Below are positions 9,006 to 17,653 of a stretch of 64,000 nt of DNA, in pieces. The DNA is from Flavobacterium sp. GT3R68 (GTDB taxonomy: Bacteria; Bacteroidota; Bacteroidia; Flavobacteriales; Flavobacteriaceae). The position numbers were made by a program, and so were the translations under genes. Location: assembly GCF_007109225.1 (NCBI RefSeq), contig NZ_VJZK01000003.1, forward strand, positions 186,001 to 250,000, given 5' to 3'. A model generated the notes under the pieces. It was not told the origin of the DNA, searched no databases, and was given only the letters and a program-made list of their open reading frames with translations. Within the stretch, counting starts at the first letter, position 1; every line of letters starts with the position of its first letter.

Positions 9006-11066
9006 TTACTTTTTAATTCCTTCTAAATCTAACAAAAAACTAAATTCCTTAGCTAATTCTTTTAGCGCTTCGAATCTTCCGGAAGCTCCTCCATGCCCTG
9101 CATCCATGTTGGTATCCAATAGTAAAAGATTATTATCTGTCTTCAACGCCCTCAATTTGGCCACCCATTTAGCTGGTTCCCAATACTGTACCTGAGAATC
9201 ATGAAGTCCTGTGGACACATACATATTCGGATAATCCTGTGGTTTCACATTATCATATGGGGAATATGACTTCATGTAATCGTAATATTTTCTTACGTTT
9301 GGATTTCCCCATTCGTCATATTCTCCAGTTGTCAATGGAATTGTGTCATCTAACATCGTCGTAACCACATCGACAAAAGCTACCTGAGCGATGATTCCGT
9401 TGTATAATTCAGGTGCCGAATTCACTACTACGCCCATTAACAAGCCTCCGGCTGAACCGCCTTCCGCATATAAATGTTGGGGTGACGTATATTTCTCTGA
9501 AATCAGGAATTTGGAACAGTCAATGAAATCGGTAAAAGTATTTTTCTTTTTTAATAATTTTCCGTGATCATACCAAATTCGGCCTAAATCCTCGCCTCCG
9601 CGAATATGAGAAATGGCAAAAATAAATCCTCTGTCCAATAAACTCAATCGTGTGGAAGAGAATGTGGCATCCATAGAATGTCCATAAGATCCGTAGGCAT
9701 ACTGAAGTAACGGGTTTTTACCGTCTTTTTTCAGTCCTTTTCTGTGAACCAGTGAAATTGGAATTTTCGTCCCATCTGCTGCGGTAGCCCAAACTCTTTC
9801 TTCCGCGTAATTATTTTTATCAAATTTGCCACCGAGAACCTGTTGCTCTTTCTTGATTTCTTTATCCTTGGTTCTCATATTAAAGTCAATAACCGAAGAA
9901 GGTGTGGTCATCGACTGGTAGCTGTAACGCAAAATTTCAGTCTCAAAATCAACATTCGCGCCTGTACTTGCAGTGTAGGTTTCACTTTCAAAAGGAAGAT
10001 AATACTCCCGTTCTCCGCTCCACGGCATTATCCTGATTTTATTCAGGCCATTGGTACGTTCTTCAACAACCAAAAAGTCCCTGAAAATCTCGATATCTTC
10101 CAATAAAACATCTTCCCGGTGCCCAATAACTTCGACCCAATTCTCCTTAGATGTCGCCTCAATGGAAGTTTTCATCAACTTGAAATTCTCGGCCTTGTCT
10201 TTATTGGTCATGATATAAAAACTGTCGCCATAATGATTGATGCTGTATTCCAAACCTCTGACACGCTTCTGGAACATCCTGAATTCTCCATCCGGATTAT
10301 CGGCTTCCAATATTCTGTACTCTGTCGTAAGGGTACTTCCAGCTTCGATAGCAAGATATTTTCTGGATTTTGATTTGGCTATTTCGATGTTGAAAGTTTC
10401 ATCTTTTTCAAAATAAACCAAGACATCTTCTTTAGGATCAGAACCTAATTTATGTTTGAAAATTTTATCGGAACGCAACGTAATGGCGTCCTGTGTCGAG
10501 TAAAATATCGTTTTATTGTCATTTGCCCAGACAGAAGTACCGGTGATATTTTCGATTACATCGTCTAACATGGCGTCAGTTTCTAAATTTTTAACCCGAA
10601 GCGTGTAAATTCTTCTTCCAACAATATCTACCGCGAAAGTGGCAAATTTATTATCAGGGCTGATGCTCATTCCACCCAACTGAAAATAAGGATGTCCGGC
10701 GGCTAATTCATTGCAATTGAATAAAATTTCCTCTTTGGCATCCAAGCTTCCTTTTTTACGGGCATAAATTGGATAATCTTTTCCTTTTTCATATCTCGTC
10801 AGATAATAATAGTCGTTATATAAATAAGGTACAGATTCATCATCTTCTTTTATCCTGCTCTTCATTTCTTCAAATAATTCCTTTTGGAAGTCTTTGGTAT
10901 GGGCAGTCATTTTTTGATAATACTCATTTTCTTTATTCAGATAATCAATCACTTCCGGATTTTCCCTGTCATTTAGCCAAAAGTAATTATCAATTCTGGA
11001 GTCTTCGAATTTTTTTAATGTTTTAAGTATTTTTTTGGCAACCGGAGGAAGTATTATTTCTGGCAT
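9006..11066 (-). CDS. Prolyl oligopeptidase family (S9A) peptidase, oligopeptidase B-like
   Basis: A 686-aa serine peptidase with an N-terminal beta-propeller and a C-terminal alpha/beta-hydrolase domain. The nucleophile is Ser538 in GGSAGG (536-541); the catalytic His lies in DAGHGG near the C-terminus, with the Asp in GLHDSQVQYWEP. Length and motifs match oligopeptidase B (PtrB), which cleaves short peptides after basic residues. No signal peptide is seen from this start, so it is probably cytoplasmic. The frame is open from 11114; the ATG at 11066 gives the usual MPEIILPPVAKK-type N-terminus. It is transcribed away from the divergent ybaB-like gene. Confidence 0.9.
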   Translation of the reverse strand: MPEIILPPVAKKILKTLKKFEDSRIDNYFWLNDRENPEVIDYLNKENEYYQKMTAHTKDFQKELFEEMKSRIKEDDESVPYLYNDYYYLTRYEKGKDYPIYARKKGSLDAKEEILFNCNELAAGHPYFQLGGMSISPDNKFATFAVDIVGRRIYTLRVKNLETDAMLDDVIENITGTSVWANDNKTIFYSTQDAITLRSDKIFKHKLGSDPKEDVLVYFEKDETFNIEIAKSKSRKYLAIEAGSTLTTEYRILEADNPDGEFRMFQKRVRGLEYSINHYGDSFYIMTNKDKAENFKLMKTSIEATSKENWVEVIGHREDVLLEDIEIFRDFLVVEERTNGLNKIRIMPWSGEREYYLPFESETYTASTGANVDFETEILRYSYQSMTTPSSVIDFNMRTKDKEIKKEQQVLGGKFDKNNYAEERVWATAADGTKIPISLVHRKGLKKDGKNPLLQYAYGSYGHSMDATFSSTRLSLLDRGFIFAISHIRGGEDLGRIWYDHGKLLKKKNTFTDFIDCSKFLISEKYTSPQHLYAEGGSAGGLLMGVVVNSAPELYNGIIAQVAFVDVVTTMLDDTIPLTTGEYDEWGNPNVRKYYDYMKSYSPYDNVKPQDYPNMYVSTGLHDSQVQYWEPAKWVAKLRALKTDNNLLLLDTNMDAGHGGASGRFEALKELAKEFSFLLDLEGIKK

Positions 11067-11168
11067 ATTGGTATCATCTTTAAATAATGTACTACAAAAA
11101 TAAGACAAAGGCAATCAAATTGAATGCATTTAAATCTATTTTCTTATAGTTTTTTTAAATTGGAATCG

Positions 11169-11176
11169 TAAATTTG
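11169..11176 (+). promoter_or_regulatory. -7 element for the YbaB/EbfC gene
   Basis: TAAATTTG is a perfect TAnnTTTG 27 bp before the ATG at 11204. It lies past the earlier in-frame start codon (11174), which supports the later start. Confidence 0.55.
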
Positions 11177-11203
11177 TGGTTCAATAATTTTAAAATTATA
11201 CAC

Positions 11204-11524
11204 ATGGATTTAATGGGAATGATGGGTAAACTTAAAGAAACCCAACAAAAAATAGAAGATACCAAAAAGAGATTGGATACTGTTTTAGTTGATGAGCAAA
11301 GCACTGATGGTTTATTAAAAGTAACCCTGACAGCCAACAGCAAAATAAAATCAATTACAATTGATGACTCTTTATTGGAAGACAAAGATCAGCTGGAAGA
11401 TTATTTAATTGTAGTGATGAACAAAGCCATTGAAAAAGCGGCTAATGTAAATCAGACGGAAATGGACGCGGTTACCAAAATGGATTTGCCGAGTATTCCG
11501 GGAATGGAAGATATGTTCAAATAA
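11204..11524 (+). CDS. YbaB/EbfC family nucleoid-associated protein
   Basis: A 106-aa small protein with the family layout: a Met-rich N-terminal helix ([20 protein letters not shown]) forming the dimer tweezers, a central [21 protein letters not shown] strand region, and a C-terminal helix ending in the PGMEDMF tail. Members bind DNA non-specifically as dimers and are often encoded beside dnaX-recR; here the gene is alone, divergent from the oligopeptidase gene. An in-frame start ten codons upstream (11174) falls inside the -7 promoter box, so 11204 is preferred. Confidence 0.9.
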   Translation: MDLMGMMGKLKETQQKIEDTKKRLDTVLVDEQSTDGLLKVTLTANSKIKSITIDDSLLEDKDQLEDYLIVVMNKAIEKAANVNQTEMDAVTKMDLPSIPGMEDMFK

Positions 11525-11532
11525 ATCATAAT

Positions 11533-11566
11533 AAAAAACCCTTTCAGAATCTGAAAGGGTTTTTTA
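11533..11566 (+). terminator. Rho-independent terminator (bidirectional)
   Basis: AAAAAACCCTTTCAG pairs with CTGAAAGGGTTTTTT around a 3-nt loop, between the convergent YbaB and threonine aldolase genes. Confidence 0.92.
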
Positions 11567-12595
11567 TTATTTAACGATAATTCTTTCCAGGGTTTCCAGA
11601 ACGTAGTTATGCATGACCTCCCGATAATCCAAATGGGTTACAATCCGTAATTTGCCATGTCCCATCGAACTGATATGAATGTTCCGTTCCTTCAGTTTTT
11701 CAATAAGCAAATGCTCGTTCAGTCCTTTTTTTACCGAGAAAATCAAAATATTGGTTTCTACCGGCTCTACTTTTTCAATCCAATTCAGGTTTTGCAACAG
11801 CGCTCCAAGTTCTTTGGCACGTCGATGGTCTTCTTTTAACCGGTCAATATTATTATCCAATGCGTAGATTCCGGCTGCCGCCAAATAACCTACCTGACGC
11901 ATTCCTCCTCCCAATATTTTTCTAACCCGTAAGGCTTTGTTAATGGTTTCTTTATCAGATAATAAAACAGAACCTATTGGCGCACCCAATCCTTTGGAAA
12001 AACAAACCGAAATGGTATGAAATACTTCTCCATAAGCTTCCGGATTGTCATTGGTTGCAACCAAAGCATTCCAGATTCGGGCGCCATCCAGATGAAATTT
12101 CAAATTATTGTCATCACAAACCTTTCTGATTTTTTTAAATTCTTCAAAATCATAACAGGCTCCTCCTCCCTTGTTGGTTGTATTTTCAACACAAACCAAA
12201 CTGGTCAGCGGACTGTGATAAAACTCTGGTGGATTAATCGCCCCCGCTACCTGCTCTGCAGTAATCATTCCTCGGTTTCCTTCCAATAAGCAACAGGAAA
12301 CCCCACTATTGAACGAAACGCCACCGCCTTCATAATTATAGACATGTGCCCATTTATCTGCAATTAACTGTTCCCCAGGCTGAGTATGTAATTTAATCGC
12401 AGTTTGATTTGCCATTGTTCCCGATGGAAAAAACAATCCGGCTTCCAATCCGAACATCTTAGCGGTTCTGGCCTCGAGTTCAATAACGGTCGGGTCCTGT
12501 TTGTAAACATCATCCCCTACTTCTGCCTGAAACATAAAGCGCAACATTTCCTGGGTAGGCTTGGTTACAGTATCACTTACTAAATTTATTTCCAT
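11567..12595 (-). CDS. Low-specificity L-threonine aldolase
   Basis: A 342-aa PLP-dependent aldolase of the GLY1/LtaE family that splits L-threonine or allo-threonine into glycine and acetaldehyde. It opens with the diagnostic NLVSDTVTKPTQEML, carries GDDVYKQDPTV, HLDGARIWNA (Asp contacting the PLP ring) and FSKGLGAPIGS with the PLP lysine. The reading frame continues upstream to 12778, but that extension runs across the divergent prfB gene and lacks homology-like composition, so the ATG at 12595 is the start. The shared 48-bp gap with prfB must hold both promoters. Glycine made here could feed the glycine cleavage system to which gcvT belongs. Confidence 0.92.
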   Translation of the reverse strand: MEINLVSDTVTKPTQEMLRFMFQAEVGDDVYKQDPTVIELEARTAKMFGLEAGLFFPSGTMANQTAIKLHTQPGEQLIADKWAHVYNYEGGGVSFNSGVSCCLLEGNRGMITAEQVAGAINPPEFYHSPLTSLVCVENTTNKGGGACYDFEEFKKIRKVCDDNNLKFHLDGARIWNALVATNDNPEAYGEVFHTISVCFSKGLGAPIGSVLLSDKETINKALRVRKILGGGMRQVGYLAAAGIYALDNNIDRLKEDHRRAKELGALLQNLNWIEKVEPVETNILIFSVKKGLNEHLLIEKLKERNIHISSMGHGKLRIVTHLDYREVMHNYVLETLERIIVK

Positions 12596-12613
12596 AATAT
12601 AAAAATGAAATGG

Positions 12614-12621
12614 TATTTTTG
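12614..12621 (+). promoter_or_regulatory. -7 element for prfB
   Basis: TATTTTTG is a perfect TAnnTTTG 22 bp upstream of the prfB ATG (12644), in the short divergent gap with the threonine aldolase gene. Confidence 0.5.
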
Positions 12622-12643
12622 CGAGAACAAAATTACACAATTT

Positions 12644-13742
12644 ATGACAACTACCGAACAAATAAAAGGTATTGTGGAGCGCCTTGGTGCGTTGAGGAGG
12701 TATCTTTGACGTTGATGCCAAATTAATAGAAATCACTAACGAAGAAGAAAAAACACTGGCACCTGATTTTTGGAACAATCCGAAAGATGCTGAAATCTAT
12801 ATAAAAAATCTTCGTTCTAAGAAAAAATGGGTAGAAGATTATAATAAGGCAGTCGACCTGACTGACGAATTACAATTAGCGTATGAGTTTTATAGGGAAG
12901 GCGAACTAACGACAGAAGAACTAGACGAACAATATGCCCGTACCTCCCATCATATCGAAGCGATCGAATTCAAAAACATGTTGTCTGATGAAGGCGACAG
13001 TTTGAGTGCCGTGGTTCAAATTACGGCAGGAGCCGGTGGAACCGAAAGTTGCGATTGGGCTGAAATGCTGATGCGTATGTATATGATGTGGGGCGAAAAA
13101 TCCGGTTATAAAATAAAGGAACTGAATTTCCAAAAAGGGGAAGCCGCCGGTATAAAAACCGTTACACTCGAATTTGAAGGCGATTATTCGTTTGGTTACC
13201 TGAAAGGTGAAAATGGTGTGCATCGTTTGGTACGGATTTCTCCTTTTGACAGTAATGGAAAACGTCATACCTCGTTCGCTTCCGTATATGTTTATCCGTT
13301 AGTGGATGACAGCATCGAAATTGATATTAATCCTGCTGATATCGAAATTATTACTTCGCGCTCCAGTGGTGCCGGAGGACAGAATGTGAATAAGGTTGAA
13401 ACCAAAGTACAATTGCTTCATAAACCCACGGGAATTCAGATTCAATGTTCAGAAACACGTTCGCAGCAAGACAATCGCCAACGTGCGATGCAAATGCTGC
13501 GTTCTCAATTGTATGAAATTGAGCTAAAAAAACAGCAGGCACAGCGTGCTGATATTGAGGCTGGAAAAATGAAAATCGAATGGGGCTCACAAATCCGAAA
13601 TTATGTCATGCATCCTTATAAACTGGTCAAAGATGTCCGAACAGGTTATGAAACCAGCGATGTGGAAGGGGTAATGAATGGGGAAATAGACGAGTTCCTG
13701 AAAGCTTTTCTGATGATGATGGGACAAAAAAGTGAAGAATAG
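12644..13742 (+). CDS. prfB: Peptide chain release factor 2 (programmed +1 frameshift)
   Basis: RF2 recognises UGA and UAA stops and triggers peptide release. The 21 codons from ATG 12644 reach an in-frame TGA at 12707-12709; reading continues in +1 from GAC at 12708, giving join(12644..12706, 12708..13742) and 365 aa, the same length as E. coli RF2. The site reads AGGAGG-TAT-CTT-TGA-C (12695-12710), the classical autoregulatory slip site: low RF2 slows termination and the ribosome slips on CTT. The tripeptide anticodon SPF (in [11 protein letters not shown]) and the catalytic GGQ (in [14 protein letters not shown]) are intact. An open frame from 12978 alone would miss the first third of the protein. 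The frameshift is seen directly in the sequence; its control by RF2 level is established for the family. Confidence 0.95.
12695..12710 (+). promoter_or_regulatory. prfB: prfB programmed +1 frameshift site
   Basis: AGGAGG (12695-12700) is an internal Shine-Dalgarno-like stimulator. It is followed after one TAT codon by the slippery CTT (12704-12706), the TGA stop and C. Spacing and sequence match the canonical element. Confidence 0.95.
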
Positions 13743-13794
13743 TCGTACTTTAAAAATAAAATAGTACTATTGCCTCCGAATTTAAAAACAAAAC

Positions 13795-15027
13795 ATGAAA
13801 ATTAAATCCTACTATTTACTGTTATTGACAGTAATTTCGTTCACTTCTTTTGCCCAGATTAATTATGAAAAAGGCTATTTTATAAATAATGGCAATTTAA
13901 AAACCGAATGTCTGATCAAAAATATGGATTGGGAAAATACCCCTACTGAAATTCAATATAAACTGGCGGAAGGATCAGAAGATGTAAAGATCGGTATTAA
14001 TGATGTCAGTGAATTTGGTATCGGTAATGCGTTACGCTACATCCGATATGATATCGATATCGATCAGTCATCGGAAGATCTTAACTTATTAAGCAAGGAA
14101 AGAAATCCGGTTTTCAAAAATGAAAGAGTTTTTCTGAAACAACTTGTAGCAGGAAGTGCGAATCTTTATCTTTATTCCGGTGTCAATAAGAAAAAATATT
14201 TTTACAGTACAAAAGATGTCCCAACCAAACAGTTAATCTATAAACAGTTTTTCAAACAGGTAGACTTTAATGGCCACCTAGAAACCAATAATTTTTACAG
14301 ATCCCAATTATTTACCGATGTTAACTGTAATAATGCACCGCCAAAATCTTTTGATAAAATCAGTTATACAGAAAATAGTCTGGCAAAATATTTTCAAAGC
14401 TATAACCAATGTAAAGGAGATAAAACGGATGCATTAACCGAATCTTCGGTGAATAAAAAAGGAATGTTTCAATTCAAAGTGATTGCTGGTATTAACCAAT
14501 CTTCTCTCTCGATAGACAATCTGGATTATTACAAAACCACACTTAATTTTGATGCCAAAAGCTATCCTGTATTTGGTGCACAAATTGAATACATACTACC
14601 TTTTAATAAAAACAAATGGTCTGTGTTTGTAGAATCCTCTTATTCAAATTATAAATCTTCCGGGGTGTATACTTACAATAGTATCTCAGGTCCTAAAAGT
14701 GAAACAATGGAGATTAAGGGAAGATTTTTAGACTTAGCGGCTGGTATCAGGTACTATATGTTTTTAAATAATGATTCTAAAATATTTTTGAGTCTTGGAC
14801 ATAATATGAGTATTATCAAATTTTCAGATCTTAAATCCCAAGATTCTGATAATATAGATCTTACGTTTGAAGGAACACTTAACAGATACATGTTTGGTCT
14901 AGGATTAAGTCATAAGAAACTGAGTCTGGAAGCAAGGTATTATAGCTCACAAGATATAAGTGACTATATTTCACGTACCAGCAGTTTTAAAAACATATCA
15001 TTTATTTTAGGATATAAAATATTTTAA
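13795..15027 (+). CDS. Outer-membrane beta-barrel protein of unknown function
   Basis: A 410-aa protein with a signal peptide (residues 1-20, ending SFAQ) and no enzymatic motif I recognise. The N-terminal half (about 20-205) resembles a conserved flavobacterial periplasmic domain that begins KGYFINNxGxxxxCLIKN. The C-terminal half (about 225-410) alternates short amphipathic strands and ends in a hydrophobic strand (FILGYKIF), as in porin-family eight-stranded barrels. I recall homologues carrying a misleading automatic label of tRNA modification GTPase; no GTPase motif is present. Monocistronic after prfB, with a near-match -7 box (TACTATTG) upstream and a terminator downstream. Confidence 0.7.
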   Translation: MKIKSYYLLLLTVISFTSFAQINYEKGYFINNGNLKTECLIKNMDWENTPTEIQYKLAEGSEDVKIGINDVSEFGIGNALRYIRYDIDIDQSSEDLNLLSKERNPVFKNERVFLKQLVAGSANLYLYSGVNKKKYFYSTKDVPTKQLIYKQFFKQVDFNGHLETNNFYRSQLFTDVNCNNAPPKSFDKISYTENSLAKYFQSYNQCKGDKTDALTESSVNKKGMFQFKVIAGINQSSLSIDNLDYYKTTLNFDAKSYPVFGAQIEYILPFNKNKWSVFVESSYSNYKSSGVYTYNSISGPKSETMEIKGRFLDLAAGIRYYMFLNNDSKIFLSLGHNMSIIKFSDLKSQDSDNIDLTFEGTLNRYMFGLGLSHKKLSLEARYYSSQDISDYISRTSSFKNISFILGYKIF

Positions 15028-15044
15028 ATTTTATGAATTTATAT

Positions 15045-15074
15045 AAAAAACTCCAGAAATTTTTGGAGTTTTTT
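15045..15074 (+). terminator. Rho-independent terminator (bidirectional)
   Basis: AAAAAACTCCA pairs with TGGAGTTTTTT around a 7-8 nt loop, between convergent genes. Confidence 0.85.
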
Positions 15075-15117
15075 ATTTTCTATCGCTTTATGCAACGAAT
15101 TTATCATTAAAATAAAT

Positions 15118-16476
15118 TTATTTTTTAATGAATTTATCGTGATAATTTTTTCCTTCTATAACTACCTTTAAAAAATAAATTCCCTTTTGCAGTTCTTGTA
15201 CATTTATTTTACTACCATTTCCATTTTGCTGTAATACTTTTTTACCTGAAAGATCAGTTACAATGATTCCATCAATTGATTTATTGGTGTCATTTTGAAT
15301 ATAAAGCATTTGCGTTGTAGGGTTCGGATACAGATAAAAAGGCTTGTTTGCAACCATCTCTTCTCCTCCTAACATACCACAACTGATATTTGTTGGGATG
15401 TTTTTATCAATATTTGCGCCATCACCTAATTGTCCTTCTCCATTATAGCCCCAAGTCCATAGGCTACCATTCGTTTTCAATGCAATGGTATGTAGAATTC
15501 CTGCATGGACAGATAGCCAATTTGTATCAGTCCCTATTTGTATAGGTGAATTTATAGAAGTATTGTTTCCATTACCTAATTGTCCCAAAAAATTGTTGCC
15601 CCAAGCCCATAAGGTTCCATTGATTTTTTTTGCGATTGTATGGCGCTGGCCACCAGCAATCAATTCCCAATCTGTCGATATCCCTATTTGTGTTGGGATA
15701 TTTTTATTTATGTAAGTTCCGTCACCTAATTGTCCCTTATTATTATATCCCCAAGCCCATAATGTTCCATCTGTTTTTATTCCTACTGTATGATATAAAC
15801 CGGTGCTAATAGATTCCCAATTCATTTCAGTTCCTATTTGTATTGGAGAAGATTTGCTAATATTAGTTCCGTCACCTAATTCACCATAACCATTCGTCCC
15901 CCATGCCCACAAGGTTCCATCTGTCTTTTTTGCCATAGTAAAACTATGCCCTGCATAAATAGATTGCCAATTTGTTTCCGCTCCTATTTGTACTGGAGTA
16001 TTTTTACTAATTGTAGTTCCATCACCTAATTCCCCTGAAGCATTAGCCCCCCAGGCCCAAAGAGTACCATCAGTTTTTATTGCAATAGTATGCCAAATTC
16101 CACCAACAACATATTCCCAATTTGTACCTGTTCCAATTTGTATTGGTGTGTTTTTACTAATATTTGTACCGTCACCTAACGCTCCAACCGCATTATCCCC
16201 CCAAGCCCATAGCGTTCCATCATTTTTTATAGCAATTGTATGGTTACCACCAGCTATAACAGATTGCCAATCGGAATTAGTGCCGATTTGTGTTGGCGTA
16301 TTTTTACTAATGTTTGTACTATCACCTAATGCACCATCATAATTATAACCCCAAGCCCATAAACTTCCATCAGTTTTGATTGCCATCGTATGATCTTTTG
16401 TGGAAATTGATTGCCAACATTGCGCATTCATTTGAGAAGTTAATGCGACTATTACTATTATAAATATTTTTTTCAT
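15118..16476 (-). CDS. RCC1-repeat propeller protein with T9SS type A sorting domain
   Basis: A 452-aa secreted protein: a signal peptide (1-18), then seven repeats of about 50 residues with the core G(T/S)LWAWGxNxxGxLGDG, enough for a complete seven-bladed RCC1-type beta-propeller (about residues 19-370). A C-terminal domain of about 80 residues starting [12 protein letters not shown] and ending [21 protein letters not shown] is the type A signal for type IX secretion. The protein is therefore expected at the cell surface or outside. Its ligand is unknown; eukaryotic RCC1 activity (Ran exchange) should not be inferred. A perfect -7 box lies at 16511-16518. Confidence 0.9.
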   Translation of the reverse strand: MKKIFIIVIVALTSQMNAQCWQSISTKDHTMAIKTDGSLWAWGYNYDGALGDSTNISKNTPTQIGTNSDWQSVIAGGNHTIAIKNDGTLWAWGDNAVGALGDGTNISKNTPIQIGTGTNWEYVVGGIWHTIAIKTDGTLWAWGANASGELGDGTTISKNTPVQIGAETNWQSIYAGHSFTMAKKTDGTLWAWGTNGYGELGDGTNISKSSPIQIGTEMNWESISTGLYHTVGIKTDGTLWAWGYNNKGQLGDGTYINKNIPTQIGISTDWELIAGGQRHTIAKKINGTLWAWGNNFLGQLGNGNNTSINSPIQIGTDTNWLSVHAGILHTIALKTNGSLWTWGYNGEGQLGDGANIDKNIPTNISCGMLGGEEMVANKPFYLYPNPTTQMLYIQNDTNKSIDGIIVTDLSGKKVLQQNGNGSKINVQELQKGIYFLKVVIEGKNYHDKFIKK

Positions 16477-16510
16477 TTAATTTTTTAGGCAAATTGGGTT
16501 GAATTTCCTG

Positions 16511-16518
16511 CAAAAATA
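16511..16518 (-). promoter_or_regulatory. -7 element for the RCC1-repeat gene
   Basis: The minus strand reads TATTTTTG followed by C, a perfect TAnnTTTGC, 34 bp before the start codon at 16476. Confidence 0.5.
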
Positions 16519-16574
16519 AATGATTAATATTATTAACCTAATTGTAATCTTACAAACTAATAATTATTAAAAAA

Positions 16575-17486
16575 TCATAACCACTCAATCAATGAAACTC
16601 CAACACCAACAGTAGTTTGTCTGTTGTTGTAGTCAATTAATGTTTCGCCAAAACCGTGGGATATCAGCAAATAACCTTTCAAATTATTCTTTATTGGATA
16701 TGACCAGGAGAATGAAGCATTTCCTTTCGATTTGGTATTAAAAATTAAATTATGACTGCCTATAAACGAAAGGATGTTTCCGTTTTTGGTATAAATTACA
16801 TTCACATCGCCATGTCCGACATATTTCGAAATATCAGGATTATCATCTTTTTCGGCTGACATTCGAATCCATGGCCTAATATAAACGCTCCAGTTTTTGC
16901 GTTCAAATCCGGCATGAAAAATAACCCTGTTCCAACTTCGTGAAAAAGGCTCACTTTTTCCATTGGATTCATGATTGAATGCGACACCAGCCATTCGGGC
17001 TTTAAAACCTAATAGCTTAAATTTGATTGGAAAATTAAGGATAACTTCCGGTTCATAATTAACCTCTCTAAATGGACGTGACAACTTGGTATTATAGATT
17101 TGCCAATGCGATATTTGAGTATAGGCAACCCATAAATCGGCATGGCCCCACAAAAAACTTTGCAGTATCTTGGTTTTAAAACTCAATTGAAATTTAGTCT
17201 CAATATTATCATAATCCATTCCTGGGGGAGCTATATAAGTAGGATCTATATTTCCGGAATGGGGTTGTTCATTAGGATGACTTGTCCATCTCCCGGGTAA
17301 AATATATATCGGTTTATAAGGTGTAACTAAAAATGTTCCTCTGACCGCTGTGGTATCCAATTCCCATCGTTCTGTCATATTCCGGAGTTGCGTTTTATTG
17401 TTGAACAATGCCTGAACCTGCGCACTTGCAGTTAATGAATAAACCAGTAACAGAAACACCGTAAATTTTGTTCGGAGCAAACCCAT
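16575..17486 (-). CDS. pldA: Outer-membrane phospholipase A
   Basis: A 303-aa member of the OMPLA (PldA) family, which hydrolyses phospholipids that reach the outer leaflet of the outer membrane. A signal peptide (LLVYSLTASAQ) is followed by the barrel. The catalytic block FNHESNGKSEPFSRSWNRV contains the His and Ser of the active site (His-x-Ser) and the Asn in SRSWNR. The upstream YTQxSHWQIYN and REVNYEPE segments are also characteristic. The frame can start at 17507, but a perfect TAnnTTTGC box on the minus strand covers 17505-17512, so translation must begin downstream; ATG 17486 fits and gives a better signal peptide. Confidence 0.92.
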   Translation of the reverse strand: MGLLRTKFTVFLLLVYSLTASAQVQALFNNKTQLRNMTERWELDTTAVRGTFLVTPYKPIYILPGRWTSHPNEQPHSGNIDPTYIAPPGMDYDNIETKFQLSFKTKILQSFLWGHADLWVAYTQISHWQIYNTKLSRPFREVNYEPEVILNFPIKFKLLGFKARMAGVAFNHESNGKSEPFSRSWNRVIFHAGFERKNWSVYIRPWIRMSAEKDDNPDISKYVGHGDVNVIYTKNGNILSFIGSHNLIFNTKSKGNASFSWSYPIKNNLKGYLLISHGFGETLIDYNNRQTTVGVGVSLIEWL

Positions 17487-17504
17487 AAATAGCTGAATAT
17501 TTGG

Positions 17505-17512
17505 CAAATGTA
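17505..17512 (-). promoter_or_regulatory. -7 element for pldA
   Basis: The minus strand reads TACATTTG followed by CC, a perfect TAnnTTTGC, 18 bp before ATG 17486. It overlaps the alternative start codon at 17507 and so decides the start. Confidence 0.6.
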
Positions 17513-17653
17513 TCCCAAGATCTGATGTAATGAATTATAGAATTTACAGGGATGCTTACATAATTAGCACATTTTAATTCTTTAATGGGTATTCCATTTG
17601 GATTCTAAGCTGTAAATTGTTTTATTTGATAATAATAACAATCAATCTAAATA

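Noticed and set aside
11204-11204. Alternative YbaB start ten codons upstream (11174)
   Set aside because: Lies inside the perfect -7 promoter box; the added residues do not look like the family N-terminus.
12596-12778. N-terminal extension of the threonine aldolase frame
   Set aside because: It runs antisense through the first third of prfB; family N-terminus is at 12595.
12978-13742. prfB as a 254-aa gene starting at 12978
   Set aside because: Would remove the N-terminal domain; the programmed frameshift restores a full 365-aa RF2.
13742-13795. Terminator after prfB
   Set aside because: Only a weak imperfect pairing (AGTACT region) without a T-tract was found.
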